Shown here: piece after piece, positions 27,539-36,692 of the stretch
How positions within the stretch are numbered: position 1 is the stretch's first letter
Layout: every line of letters begins with the position of its first letter
NCBI GenBank assembly: GCA_963765555.1
Contig: CAVXWX010000003.1
Location: 310,001 to 374,000 of the forward strand
DNA from: JL08 sp963765555
Lineage (GTDB): Bacteria > Pseudomonadota > Alphaproteobacteria > Rhodobacterales > Rhodobacteraceae
Length of the DNA: 64,000 bases
Direction of reading: 5' to 3'
Program-made: the position numbers and the translations under genes
The notes under the pieces: model-generated
Told to the model about the DNA's origin: nothing
Databases searched by the model: none
What the model saw: the letters and a program-made list of their open reading frames with translations, nothing else

Positions 27539-28291
27539 ATGACGCCAAAACAACGCCGCACGGAAATTGCCGAAATGGTCGGGCGCACCGGGCAGATCAC
27601 TGTCGAGGCATTGGCGCAGGCATTTTCCGTATCGCTGGAAACCATTCGCCGTGATCTGGGCAAGCTGGCAGAAACCGGCGCGCTGCAAAAAATCCACGGC
27701 GGGGCAAAACCATTGCGCCTGCATGCCGAAGGCAGCTTTGACGAGCGGATGGCAGAAGATGCAGGCGCGAAAATGGCGATCGCGGGCAAACTGGCAGCGC
27801 TGATCAAACCGGGGGAAACGATTTTTATCGATACCGGATCGACCACCCTGATCTGCGCCGAGGATCTGGCCAAGATCAACGGGCTGACGGTGATCACCAA
27901 TTCGGTGCGCGTGGCGCAGGTGATCGCGCAGAATGCCACCAGCACCGTGTACCTGCTGGGTGGAATGTTTTCCGGCGACAATGCGGAAACCGCAGGGCCG
28001 ATGGTGATCGAACAGATTGGCCGCTTTCGCGCGGATCGTGCGATTCTGACGGTGGCCGCCTTTGATGTCGATGTCGGCGCAATGGATTCCGATTTTGACG
28101 AGGCACAGGTGGCGCGCGCGATGATCGCCCATGCGCACCAGACGGTTGTGCTGGCGCATGCATCAAAACTGGGCTTGCGGGCGGCGTTCCAAATCTGTCG
28201 ACTTGACGAGGTTGATGTGTTTGTCTGTGATCAGGTGCCCGATCAGGCGGTTGTGTCGGCGCTGGATGCCGCCCAATGTGTGCTGCAATAA
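27539..28291 (+). CDS. DeoR/GlpR family transcriptional regulator
   Basis: A 250-residue repressor with an N-terminal DeoR helix-turn-helix (QRRTEIAEMVGRTGQITVEALAQAFSVSLETIRRDL) and a C-terminal sugar-phosphate-sensing domain (IFIDTGSTTLICAEDL; MVIEQIGRFRADRAILTVAAFD). I start it at MTPKQRRTEI (27539), the usual DeoR N-terminus, preceded by GGGGGA. It lies between the divergent kinase/dehydrogenase operon and the TRAP importer operon (28322 onward). It is therefore the likely regulator of both, with a phosphorylated polyol as plausible ligand (inference). Confidence 0.87.
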   Translation: MTPKQRRTEIAEMVGRTGQITVEALAQAFSVSLETIRRDLGKLAETGALQKIHGGAKPLRLHAEGSFDERMAEDAGAKMAIAGKLAALIKPGETIFIDTGSTTLICAEDLAKINGLTVITNSVRVAQVIAQNATSTVYLLGGMFSGDNAETAGPMVIEQIGRFRADRAILTVAAFDVDVGAMDSDFDEAQVARAMIAHAHQTVVLAHASKLGLRAAFQICRLDEVDVFVCDQVPDQAVVSALDAAQCVLQ

Positions 28292-28321
28292 GGCCGGTTC
28301 GAGGTGGAGAATCCCGACAGA

Positions 28322-28843
28322 ATGAGAAATGCAATCAAGTCCTATGTCACCGTTGTGGATCGCCTGTCCGACTATGTCGGCTATGTTGCGATGTACCTGA
28401 TTTTTGCGATGATCGGCATCCTGTTGCTGGACGCGATCACCCGCAATGTTATCCAGATCCCGCTGCACTGGCCGGTCGAACTGGCCCAGTTCACGTTGGC
28501 GGCCTATTACTTCATGGGCGGGGCAAAGACCCTGAAAGACAACAGCCATGTGCGCATGGATCTGTTTTATGACAACCTGTCGGATCGCGGTAAGGCGCGG
28601 CTGGATGCCATCACCATCTCTTGCCTGCTGTTCTATCTGGTGGTGATGCTGATCGGGTCGATCAGCAGCCTGCAATACGCCATTGATACGGGCGAGCGGC
28701 GGTTTTCGATGTGGAACCCGTCTGTCATTCCGATCAAGGCGTTGATGGTCGCCTGTATCGTGTTGATGATCCTGCAGACCATATCGCTGTTTTTCAAATA
28801 CATGGCCGCAGCCCGCACAGCGCCCCAAGGTGATCCTTCATGA
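28322..28843 (+). CDS. TRAP transporter small permease (DctQ family)
   Basis: A 173-residue protein with four predicted membrane helices and the DctQ-typical WPVELAQFTLAAYYFMGGAKTLKDNSHVRMDL segment. I prefer the ATG at 28322, with AGGTGGAG at a workable distance; a GTG at 28304 in the same frame is an alternative. Its stop overlaps the ATG of the large permease (ATGA at 28840). It is part of a complete TRAP importer with the genes at 28840 and 30239. Confidence 0.88.
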   Translation: MRNAIKSYVTVVDRLSDYVGYVAMYLIFAMIGILLLDAITRNVIQIPLHWPVELAQFTLAAYYFMGGAKTLKDNSHVRMDLFYDNLSDRGKARLDAITISCLLFYLVVMLIGSISSLQYAIDTGERRFSMWNPSVIPIKALMVACIVLMILQTISLFFKYMAAARTAPQGDPS

Positions 28844-30174
28844 GTTATGAAATGATCGCGACGCTGATGTTTGCGTCTATGATGGTGTTGCTGATGACGG
28901 GGCAGCGGGTGTTTGCCGCCATCGGGTTTGTCGCTGCGGGCGCGGCGCTGTTGCTTTACGGGCAGGGCGGGGTGGAAATGCCGTTCAGTCAGGCCTTCAA
29001 GCTGTTCAACTGGTTCCCGATGCTGACGCTGCCGCTGTTTATCTACATGGGCTATGTGCTGTCGGAATCCGGTATTGCCGAAGATCTTTATAAAATGTTG
29101 CACGTCTGGTTTGGCCGGGTGCGCGGCGGTCTGGCGATCGGTACGATTTTCCTGATGGTGATCATATCCGCGATGAACGGCCTTTCGGTTGCAGGCATGG
29201 CCATCGGGGCCACCATCGCGCTGCCGGAAATGTTGCGGCGCGGCTATGACAAGGTGCTGATTTCCGGTGTGGTGCAGGGGGGATCGTCGCTCGGTATTCT
29301 GGTGCCGCCCTCTGTGGTGATGGTGCTATACGGTATGATCGCGCGCCAGCCCGTTAGCCAGTTGTGGCTGGCAGGGATCATTCCGGGGCTGATGATGGCG
29401 GCGATGTTCGTGATCTATGTGATCGTGCGCTGCCGCATCAATCCGGCCCTTGCGCCCATCGTTTCGGATGAAGAACTGAACATGCCGCGCCGCGAAAAGC
29501 TGGCGTTGCTGCGCGCCGGAATCATTCCGTTCCTGATCTTTTTCTGCATGACGGGTCTGTTTGTCATGGGCGTGACCAGCCTTGTCGAAAGTTCGGCGGT
29601 CGGGGCCACGTCGGCGACGCTCGCTGCTGCATGGAAACGCCGCCTGTCCTGGACCATGATCCACGAAACCGCCCGCAAGACGCTGGCCATTTCCTGCATG
29701 TTCCTGTGGCTTATTCTGGCCGCGCTGGCTTTTGGTGCGGTGTTCGACGGCATCGGCGCGGTGCGCGCGGTGGAATCGCTGTTTATCACCCGCTGGGAAC
29801 TGACCCCGTGGCAGGTGATCATCATGATGCAGATCAGCTTTATCATCATGGGCATGTTTCTGGATGATACCGCGATGCTGGTGATTGTCGCACCACTTTA
29901 CATCCCGCTGGTGAAAACGCTTGATCTGGGGATTGATGGTGCGCTTATCTGGTTTGGGGTGCTTTACACCATGACCTGTCAGATCGCCTATATCACGCCG
30001 CCCTTCGGGTATAACCTGTTTCTGATGCGCGCGATGGCGCCCAAGGAAATCGGGCTGATCGATATCTACCGGTCGATCTGGCCGTTTGTTCTGATGATGG
30101 CCACCACCATCGCGCTGGTGATGATCTTTCCGCAACTGGCGCTTTGGCTGCCACAGACGTTCCGAGGTTACTAG
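28840..30174 (+). CDS. TRAP transporter large permease (DctM family)
   Basis: A 444-residue membrane protein with about 12 helices. Conserved DctM features are PMLTLPLFIYMGYVLSESGIAEDLY, SSLGILVPPSVVMVLYGMIA and, near the end, ITPPFGYNLFLMRAMAP. It forms the sodium- or proton-coupled channel of the TRAP importer. It is coupled to the small permease and followed 64 bases later by the binding-protein gene, an order (Q-M-P) seen in several TRAP operons. Confidence 0.92.
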   Translation: MSYEMIATLMFASMMVLLMTGQRVFAAIGFVAAGAALLLYGQGGVEMPFSQAFKLFNWFPMLTLPLFIYMGYVLSESGIAEDLYKMLHVWFGRVRGGLAIGTIFLMVIISAMNGLSVAGMAIGATIALPEMLRRGYDKVLISGVVQGGSSLGILVPPSVVMVLYGMIARQPVSQLWLAGIIPGLMMAAMFVIYVIVRCRINPALAPIVSDEELNMPRREKLALLRAGIIPFLIFFCMTGLFVMGVTSLVESSAVGATSATLAAAWKRRLSWTMIHETARKTLAISCMFLWLILAALAFGAVFDGIGAVRAVESLFITRWELTPWQVIIMMQISFIIMGMFLDDTAMLVIVAPLYIPLVKTLDLGIDGALIWFGVLYTMTCQIAYITPPFGYNLFLMRAMAPKEIGLIDIYRSIWPFVLMMATTIALVMIFPQLALWLPQTFRGY

Positions 30175-30238
30175 AGCAACCCAATTCCACAGGCCCGCCA
30201 AGAGGCCGATCTTTTTTCAACATAGGAGTGTTACGACA

Positions 30239-31324
30239 ATGACTGACAAAACCAAAACGCAATCGCCCTCTGAAAAGATACTCGAAAGCCGACGCAATTT
30301 TATGAAGAATGTGGGCCTTGGCGGTGCTGCGGCCGCAACAACGCTGGCCGCCCCTGCCGCCATCGCGCAGACCGCGCCGATCAAATGGCGCCTGCAAACC
30401 TATTCGGGCGCACCGCTGGGCGCGCATGTGATCAAACCGCAGATCGATGCCTTTAACGCCGCCGCCAATGGCGAAATGGAAATCGAACTGTACTACGCCG
30501 ACCAGCTGGTGCCGACATCCGATCTGTTCCGCGCCATGCAGAACGGCACAATCGATGCGGTGCAGTCGGATGACGCGACAATGGCCTCGCCGGTCGATAT
30601 TTCCGTCTTTGGCGGCTATTTCCCGTTTGCCACCCGCTACAGCCTCGATGTGCCGGCGCTGTTTAACTACTATGGCCTGAATGAAATCTGGGCCGAAGCC
30701 TATGGCGAAGTTGAAAACGTCACATGGCTGTCCTCGGGCGCGTGGGATCCGCTGCACATCTTTACCAAGGAACCGATCAATTCGCTGGCCGACATGAGCG
30801 GCAAGCGCGTGTTCGGTGTGCCGACAGCGGGTAAATTCCTGTCGCGTTATGGCCTGATCCCGGTGACCGTGCCATGGGACGATGTCGAGGTGGCATTGCA
30901 AACCGGCGAACTGGACGGGGTCGCATGGTGCGGCTTTACCGAAGCCTACGAGGTCGGCTGGGCCGATATCTGCAACTATGCGCTGACCAACTCGGTCACC
31001 GGTGCGTGGTTCGGCAGCTATTTCGCCAACACCGAAAGCTGGAACAAGGTGCCGCCGCATCTGCAACAGCTTTACCGGTCGACCATCGACCAGTCGCATT
31101 ACTATCGTGACGTCTGGTACTGGGGCGGCGAGGCCAAGTTGCGCGTCGAAGGCGAAAAGATGGAACTGACCTCCATTCCAGCCGATGAATGGGCGCAGGT
31201 TGTCGCCGATTCCGAAGGTTTCTGGGACGAGATCGCAGCCTCTAGCCCGCGTTCTGCCAAGGTGGTACAGGCGTTCAAGGATTATGCCGCAACGATGACC
31301 AAAGCCGGTTATCCGTACCGTTAA
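30239..31324 (+). CDS. TRAP transporter substrate-binding protein (DctP family) with Tat-type signal
   Basis: A 361-residue periplasmic binding protein. The N-terminus has a twin-arginine motif (SRRNFMKNVGLGG) and an AIAQTA-type cleavage region, so it is probably exported folded by Tat. The body has the DctP fold (YSGAPLGAHVIKPQIDAFN; YYADQLVPTSDLFRAMQNGTIDAVQ; IFTKEPINSLADMSGKRVFG). A GGAG ribosome-binding site precedes the ATG. It gives the importer its specificity, but the ligand cannot be named; the following ligase and dehydrogenases suggest an amine or amino alcohol. Confidence 0.9.
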   Translation: MTDKTKTQSPSEKILESRRNFMKNVGLGGAAAATTLAAPAAIAQTAPIKWRLQTYSGAPLGAHVIKPQIDAFNAAANGEMEIELYYADQLVPTSDLFRAMQNGTIDAVQSDDATMASPVDISVFGGYFPFATRYSLDVPALFNYYGLNEIWAEAYGEVENVTWLSSGAWDPLHIFTKEPINSLADMSGKRVFGVPTAGKFLSRYGLIPVTVPWDDVEVALQTGELDGVAWCGFTEAYEVGWADICNYALTNSVTGAWFGSYFANTESWNKVPPHLQQLYRSTIDQSHYYRDVWYWGGEAKLRVEGEKMELTSIPADEWAQVVADSEGFWDEIAASSPRSAKVVQAFKDYAATMTKAGYPYR

Positions 31325-31335
31325 CAAAACTTCCC

Positions 31336-31366
31336 GATCGGGGCGGTGCATGGCACGGCCCCGATC
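31336..31366 (+). other. Intercistronic stem-loop after the TRAP binding-protein gene
   Basis: Arms GATCGGGGC (31336-31344) and GCCCCGATC (31358-31366) form a perfect 9-bp stem, and the 13-base interior contains a smaller GTGC/GCAC stem. No T tract follows. It lies between the TRAP binding-protein stop and the ligase gene at 31409 and probably stabilises the upstream mRNA or reduces read-through. Confidence 0.6.
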
Positions 31367-31408
31367 ACCACAAAGGCCCCGTTTGCGGGCCAGCGAAAGA
31401 CGTGAAAC

Positions 31409-32773
31409 ATGCCTGCCAACCTGACCTTTGATGAATTGAAAATCGCCTTTGAAGCGGGCGAGATTGATACCGTTCTGACCTGCATTGTCGATATGCAGGG
31501 CCGCCTGATGGGCAAACGGTTCCACGCCGCGCATTTTATCAATGGCGGCCACACCGAAACCCACGGCTGTAATTACCTGCTGGCCACCGATCTGGAAATG
31601 GAAACGGTGCAAGGCTACAAAGCCACAAGCTGGGAAGCAGGGTATGGCGATTACGTCCACAAACCCGACCTGAGCACCTTGCGCATGGTGCCATGGTTGC
31701 CCGGTACAGCGATGGTGATGTGCGATTTGCTGGATCACCACACGCACGAGGAAGTCCCCCATGCGCCGCGGTCTGTTCTGAAACGCCAGATTGCGCGTGC
31801 CCGCGCCATGGGGTTCGAACCGATGATGGCGACCGAACTGGAATTTTTCCTGTTCGAACAAAGCTATGACGCGTTGAATGACGGCAACTATCAGGGCCTG
31901 CAAACGCTGGGCCGCTACAACACCGATTACGCGATTTTCGGCACCACCAAGGAAGAAGGGATCATGCGCGACATCCGCAATGGTCTTTTCGGGGCCGGTA
32001 TCCCCGTGGAAAATTCCAAGGGCGAGGCCGAAGCCGGACAGGAAGAGGTGAATATCAAGTATTCGGACGCGCTGGACACGGCCGATATGCACACGATCAC
32101 CAAAAACGGCTGCAAGGAAATCGCCTTTCAGCACGGTCATGCGCTGACATTCATGGCGAAATACGCCACCGACCGCGCCGGATCATCCAGCCACATCCAC
32201 CAGTCCCTGTGGGCCGATGGCAAACCCGCCTTTCTGGATAAAAAGGCAGAGCACGGCATGTCGGCCACCATGCGCCACTATGTGGCCGGTCTGCTGGCCC
32301 ATGCCGAAGAAACCACCTATTTCCTTGCGCCTTACATCAACAGCTACAAACGTTTTACCGAAGGGATGTTTGCGCCAACCAAGGCGGTTTGGTCACTCGA
32401 CAACCGCACCGCGGGCTACCGTGTCTGCGGCGATGGCACCAAGGGCATCCGCATCGAATGCCGTGTCGGTGGCGCCGATCTGAACCCCTATCTGGCCTTG
32501 GCCGCGCAGTTGGCCGCCGGTCTGAACGGCATCGAACAGAAGATGGAACTGGAACCGGAAATATCGGGCGATGTTTACCGCGCCGGACAGGCGCGCGACA
32601 TTCCCAAAACACTGGGGGCGGCGGCGGCGGCCATGCACGGATCAAAAATGCTGCGGGCCGCGTTGGGGGATGATGTGATCGATCACTACAACCGCGCTGC
32701 CCTTTGGGAAATCGAAGTACACAACCGCACCGTCACCGATTGGGACATCAAACGCGGATTTGAACGGGCGTAA
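31409..32773 (+). CDS. Glutamine-synthetase-like gamma-glutamyl ligase
   Basis: A 454-residue member of the glutamine synthetase superfamily. It has an N-terminal beta-grasp part and a catalytic domain with metal-binding motifs: MMATELEFFLF, ENSKGEAEAGQEEVN, GHALTFMAKYATDRAGSSSHIHQSLW and the late SLDNRTAGYRVCGDGTKGIRIECRVGGADLNPY. It resembles the PuuA/IpuC/GlnA-like ligases that join glutamate to amines or amino alcohols rather than ammonia-assimilating GlnA. It follows a TRAP importer and is followed at once by an aldehyde and an alcohol dehydrogenase, the enzyme order expected for a gamma-glutamylated amino-alcohol pathway. Confidence 0.8.
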   Translation: MPANLTFDELKIAFEAGEIDTVLTCIVDMQGRLMGKRFHAAHFINGGHTETHGCNYLLATDLEMETVQGYKATSWEAGYGDYVHKPDLSTLRMVPWLPGTAMVMCDLLDHHTHEEVPHAPRSVLKRQIARARAMGFEPMMATELEFFLFEQSYDALNDGNYQGLQTLGRYNTDYAIFGTTKEEGIMRDIRNGLFGAGIPVENSKGEAEAGQEEVNIKYSDALDTADMHTITKNGCKEIAFQHGHALTFMAKYATDRAGSSSHIHQSLWADGKPAFLDKKAEHGMSATMRHYVAGLLAHAEETTYFLAPYINSYKRFTEGMFAPTKAVWSLDNRTAGYRVCGDGTKGIRIECRVGGADLNPYLALAAQLAAGLNGIEQKMELEPEISGDVYRAGQARDIPKTLGAAAAAMHGSKMLRAALGDDVIDHYNRAALWEIEVHNRTVTDWDIKRGFERA

Positions 32774-32790
32774 ACCGCCGGAGGACGAAC

Positions 32791-34177
32791 ATGACAACAA
32801 TCAAACTGACATCGCCCGTAGACGGGAGCATCTATGCCGAGCGCGAGGCGCTGAGCGTGGATCAGGCCCACGCCGCCGCCGCACGCGCGAAAGCGGCACA
32901 AAAAGACTGGGCCGCGCGCCCGTTGGCTGACCGCATGGCGCTGGTGCAGGCCGGCGTGGCCGAACTGAACAAGATGTCCGACCGCATGGTGCAGGAAATC
33001 GCGTGGCAGATGGGCCGCCCGACGCGCTATGGCGGCGAATTTGGCGGTATGAACGAACGCAGCGAATACATGCTGTCGATCGCGCAGGACGCGCTGGCCC
33101 CGATGATCGTGGAAGACAGCGACACCATGGACCGGCGGATCGAGCGCGACCCACACGGCGTTATTCTGGTGATCGCGCCGTGGAATTACCCTTACATGAC
33201 GGCGATGAACACCATTGTGCCGGCGCTGATCGCGGGCAATGCCGTGATGCTGAAACATGCCAGCCAGACGCTGCTGGTGGGTGAAATGATTGCCGAAGCA
33301 ATGCACGCGGGCGGCATTCCGGCCGATGTGTTCCAGAATGTCGTTCTGGATCACGCGGGCACCGAATCCCTGATTGCGGCGCGCTGTTTCGGCTTTGTGA
33401 ACTTTACCGGATCGGTCGGCGGCGGGCGTGCGATAGAAAAGGCGGCGGCAGGGACGTTCACGTCCCTTGGCCTTGAACTGGGTGGCAAAGACCCCGCCTA
33501 TGTCATGGAAGACGCTGATCTGGACTGGGCGGTTGATGTGCTGATGGATGGCGCGATGTTCAATGCAGGCCAGTGTTGCTGTGGCATTGAAAGGATTTAT
33601 GTCCACGAAAGCCTGTATGACGCCTTTGTGGAAAAGGCCGTGGCCTGGGTGAAGCGCCCTGAAACTGGGCAATCCGTTTGAACCTGAAACCACGCTGGGG
33701 CCGATGGCCAATGCCCGCTTTGCCGCCACCGTGCGCGAACAAACCGCCGAAGCGGTGGCCGCAGGGGCCAAGGCGATGATTGATCCGGCACTGTTTCCGG
33801 CAGATGATGGCGGCGCATACCTTGCGCCGCAAATCCTGACCAATGTGGATCATTCGATGCGGGTGATGATGGAGGAATCTTTTGGCCCTGTCGTTGGTAT
33901 CATGCCGGTCAAGAACGACGCGCAAGCGCTTGAATTGATGAATGATTTACCCTACGGCCTGACGGCCTCCCTGTGGACGGGCGATGTGGATCGCGCCTTT
34001 GAAATCGGGCGGCAGATCGAAACCGGCACCGTGTTCCTGAACCGTGCCGATTACCTTGATCCGGCGATCTGCTGGACCGGTTGCAAGGACACGGGCCGTG
34101 GCGGTGCGTTGTCTGTTCTGGGCTATCACGCGGTCACGCGCCCCAAATCCTATCATCTGCGAAAGGTCAAAACATGA
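32791..34177 (+). pseudogene. Aldehyde dehydrogenase family protein, frameshifted as read
   Basis: An NAD(P)-dependent ALDH with oxyanion Asn132 (APWNYPYMTAMN), Glu229 (LELGGKDPAYV) and the GQCCCGIER nucleophile site (Cys263 by alignment to GQxC). The first frame stops at 33681; the second begins before 33704 (MANARFAATVREQ...). An extra C in the run 33657-33659 explains it; removal restores Val-Lys-Arg-Leu-Lys-Leu-Gly and gives 462 codons. Its stop overlaps the ATG of the iron alcohol dehydrogenase (ATGA). It probably oxidises the aldehyde formed by that enzyme. Confidence 0.85.
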
Positions 34178-35319
34178 ACCTGACTGGCAACTGGTCCTAT
34201 CCGACCGCTATCAAATTCGGCGCGGGCCGTATCAGTGAACTGGGCGATGCCTGCGCTGCCGCCGGTATGAAACGCCCGCTTCTGGTGACTGATCGCGGGC
34301 TGGCGTCCATGGCCATCACGCAAAACGCGCTGGACCTGATGGAACAGGCGGGGCTGGGCCGTGCGATGTTTGCAGATGTCGATGCCAACCCGACCGAGGT
34401 GAACCTTGCCGCCGGGCTTGAGGTCTACAAATCCGGCAACCATGACGGCGTGATCGCTTTTGGCGGCGGATCGGGTCTTGATCTGGGCAAGATGGTGGCC
34501 TTCATGTCGGGCCAGACACGTCCCCTGTGGGATTACGAGGATATCGGCGATTGGTGGACGCGGGCCGACCCCGCGGGCATCGCGCCCATTGTCGCCGTGC
34601 CCACCACAGCCGGCACCGGATCGGAAGTCGGGCGCGCATCGGTCATCACCAATTCGCAGACCCATGTGAAGAAAATCATCTTTCACCCCAAAGTGTTGCC
34701 CGCCGTTGTGATCTGCGATCCCGAACTGACAGTCGGAATGCCGAAAATGATCACCGCAGGCACCGGCATGGATGCCTTTGCCCATTGTCTCGAGGCATAT
34801 TCGTCGCCCCATTATCACCCGATGTCGCAGGGCATTGCGCTGGAAGGGTTGCGACTGGTCAACACGTACCTGCCGCGCGCCTATAAAGACGGCACCGATC
34901 TTGAGGCGCGCGCACATATGATGTCAGCGGCGATGATGGGGGCGGTGGCCTTTCAAAAGGGGCTGGGCGCGATCCATGCGCTGTCGCACCCCGTGGGCGC
35001 GGTGTTCAATACCCATCACGGCACCACAAACGCCGCCGTCATGTCGGCTTGTCTGGCGTTCAACCGCCCCGCGATCGAAGACCGGATTGCGCAGGCCTCG
35101 GCCTATCTGGGCATCGCGGGCGGGTTTGACGGGTTTGCCGCGCGTGTTGTCGAACTGAACGAAATGTTCAGCATCCCCAAAGGCTTGGCTGCCATGGGCG
35201 TTGATGCGTCGCATCTGGATGAGTTGACCGATATGGCACTGCAGGACCCCAGTGTCGGTGGCAATCCGGTTGAAATGACCAAGGAGAATACCCGCGCCCT
35301 GTTTGACGCGGCAATGTGA
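34174..35319 (+). CDS. Iron-containing alcohol dehydrogenase family protein
   Basis: A 381-residue group III alcohol dehydrogenase. It has the NAD-binding region GVIAFGGGSGLDLGKMVAF, the nucleotide contact PTTAGTGSEVG and metal ligands in TAGTGMDAFAHCLEAYSS and HALSHPVGAVFNTHHG. I start it at the ATG at 34174, overlapping the aldehyde dehydrogenase stop; the frame is open further upstream only as a shadow. It would oxidise an alcohol to the aldehyde used by its neighbour, or work in reverse. Last gene of the TRAP/ligase operon. Confidence 0.88.
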   Translation: MNLTGNWSYPTAIKFGAGRISELGDACAAAGMKRPLLVTDRGLASMAITQNALDLMEQAGLGRAMFADVDANPTEVNLAAGLEVYKSGNHDGVIAFGGGSGLDLGKMVAFMSGQTRPLWDYEDIGDWWTRADPAGIAPIVAVPTTAGTGSEVGRASVITNSQTHVKKIIFHPKVLPAVVICDPELTVGMPKMITAGTGMDAFAHCLEAYSSPHYHPMSQGIALEGLRLVNTYLPRAYKDGTDLEARAHMMSAAMMGAVAFQKGLGAIHALSHPVGAVFNTHHGTTNAAVMSACLAFNRPAIEDRIAQASAYLGIAGGFDGFAARVVELNEMFSIPKGLAAMGVDASHLDELTDMALQDPSVGGNPVEMTKENTRALFDAAM

Positions 35320-35321
35320 GA

Positions 35322-35355
35322 CGGAAAGGCCCCGCCGCAACGCGGGGCCTTTCCG
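35322..35355 (+). terminator. Strong terminator-like hairpin after the TRAP/ligase/dehydrogenase operon
   Basis: A perfect 14-bp stem (arms 35322-35335 and 35342-35355; core AAAGGCCCCGC / GCGGGGCCTTT) with a 6-base loop begins three bases after the alcohol dehydrogenase stop. It separates this operon from the phosphonate operon starting at 35562. The classic T tract is missing, only TTT lying inside the stem. Confidence 0.65.
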
Positions 35356-35471
35356 ACGACACGGGGTAGGGCGGAAGAATCACTCACCGCCCCCTGAAAA
35401 CAGCAGGCTGTGCACCCCGCATCACGTCATAGGAACGGCTTATGAAGTGGTAAGAATAATCAATTTTTCTT

Positions 35472-35493
35472 GTGTCATGAACGTGTAACACTG
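35472..35493 (+). promoter_or_regulatory. Possible Pho-box-like direct repeat upstream of the phosphonate importer
   Basis: GTGTCATGAAC followed directly by GTGTAACACTG gives two 7-mers (GTGTCAT, GTGTAAC) spaced exactly 11 bases apart, the layout of a PhoB box (CTGTCAT repeats), about 70 bases before the phnS ATG. The match is partial and many AEP operons are controlled by substrate rather than phosphate, so this is only a candidate. Confidence 0.3.
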
Positions 35494-35561
35494 CACCGAT
35501 ACTGGACGCGCTGTCTGCGTCCCAAAAAGCTGCAAAAAACAACCAACCAAGGAGAAGTATC

Positions 35562-36584
35562 ATGAGACTGCACAAGACGCTTTTAGCCTCGATTGCAGCA
35601 GGGGCGTTGTTCGCAACAACGCTGGCTGCCGAAACCGAGGTCACCGTTTATACCGCTGTCGAGGCCGAAGATCTGGCCCGGTACGCCGAAACATTCAACA
35701 AATCCCACCCCGATATCAAAATCAACTGGGTGCGCGATTCCACCGGCATCATCACCGCCAAACTGCTGGCCGAGCGTGACAACCCGCAAGCCGACGTGAT
35801 CTGGGGGCTGGCCGCCACATCGCTGCTGCTGCTGAAATCCGAAGGCATGCTGGAACCTTACGCGCCAGTCGGGGTTGAAAAACTTGACCCGAAATTTGTC
35901 GATGATGGCAATCCGCCGGCTTGGGTCGGCATGGATGCCTGGGTCGCGGCCGTCTGCTTTAACACGGTCGAGGGTGAAAAGCTTGGGTTGACCCCGCCAA
36001 CATCCTGGCAAGACCTGACCGATCCGCAATATGCCGGTCACGTCATCATGCCGAACCCGAATTCGTCCGGCACCGGTTTCCTTGACGTTTCAAGCTGGCT
36101 GCAAATCTTTGGCGAAGAGGGCGGTTGGGCCTATATGGACGCGCTGCACGAGAACATCGCGCGCTACACCCATTCGGGATCAGCGCCGTGCAAGCTGGCC
36201 GCATCCGGTGAAATTCCGATCGGCATTTCGTTTGCGTTCCGTGGGGCCAAATCAAAGGCTGACGGCGCACCCATCGACATTATCGTGCCCTCCGAAGGCG
36301 TCGGCTGGGATATGGAAGCCACTGCCATCGTGGCCGGCACCGCAAATCTGGACGCGGCAAAAGCCATCGTTGATTTTTCGGTGACCAAAGAAGCCAACGA
36401 AATGTACAACACCGGCTACGCGGTTGTTGCCTATCCGGGTATCGCCAAACCGGTTGAACATTTCCCCGAAGGTCTGCTGGATGCGATGATCGACAATGAT
36501 TTCGAATTCGCCGCCAACAACCGCGCCGCCATTCTGGCCGAGTGGCAAAAGCGGTATGACGGTAAATCTGATCCCAAGAACTAG
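35562..36584 (+). CDS. phnS: 2-aminoethylphosphonate ABC transporter substrate-binding protein
   Basis: A 340-residue periplasmic binding protein of the iron/thiosulfate-type fold with a signal peptide (LLASIAAGALFATTLAAE). Family features include EVTVYTAVEAEDLARYAETFNKSHPDIKI, the ligand loop MPNPNSSGTGFLDVSSWLQ and GEIPIGISFAFRGAKSK, as in putative 2-AEP binding proteins next to phnW. AAGGAGAAG precedes the ATG. It opens the importer operon with phnT and phnU. The AEP assignment rests on family resemblance plus the phnW-phnA-phnY cluster downstream. Confidence 0.85.
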   Translation: MRLHKTLLASIAAGALFATTLAAETEVTVYTAVEAEDLARYAETFNKSHPDIKINWVRDSTGIITAKLLAERDNPQADVIWGLAATSLLLLKSEGMLEPYAPVGVEKLDPKFVDDGNPPAWVGMDAWVAAVCFNTVEGEKLGLTPPTSWQDLTDPQYAGHVIMPNPNSSGTGFLDVSSWLQIFGEEGGWAYMDALHENIARYTHSGSAPCKLAASGEIPIGISFAFRGAKSKADGAPIDIIVPSEGVGWDMEATAIVAGTANLDAAKAIVDFSVTKEANEMYNTGYAVVAYPGIAKPVEHFPEGLLDAMIDNDFEFAANNRAAILAEWQKRYDGKSDPKN

Positions 36585-36594
36585 GGGTTTGAGG

Positions 36595-36622
36595 CGCAGG
36601 GGCGGATCAGTCTGCCCCTGCG
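36595..36622 (+). other. Intercistronic stem-loop between phnS and phnT
   Basis: A perfect 9-bp stem CGCAGGGGC / GCCCCTGCG with a 10-base loop starts 11 bases after the phnS stop. No long T tract follows. It likely lowers expression of the ATPase and permease relative to the binding protein. Confidence 0.6.
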
Positions 36623-36692
36623 TGTTCTAGCATTGTGCATCCAACAGATGATGTGCCCACCAGACTGACACCCAAGTACAAGGACAAGCCCC

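Noticed and set aside
29993..32140. A 715-codon open frame on the minus strand
   Set aside because: Antisense to the TRAP permease, binding-protein and ligase genes; a long open frame by composition only.
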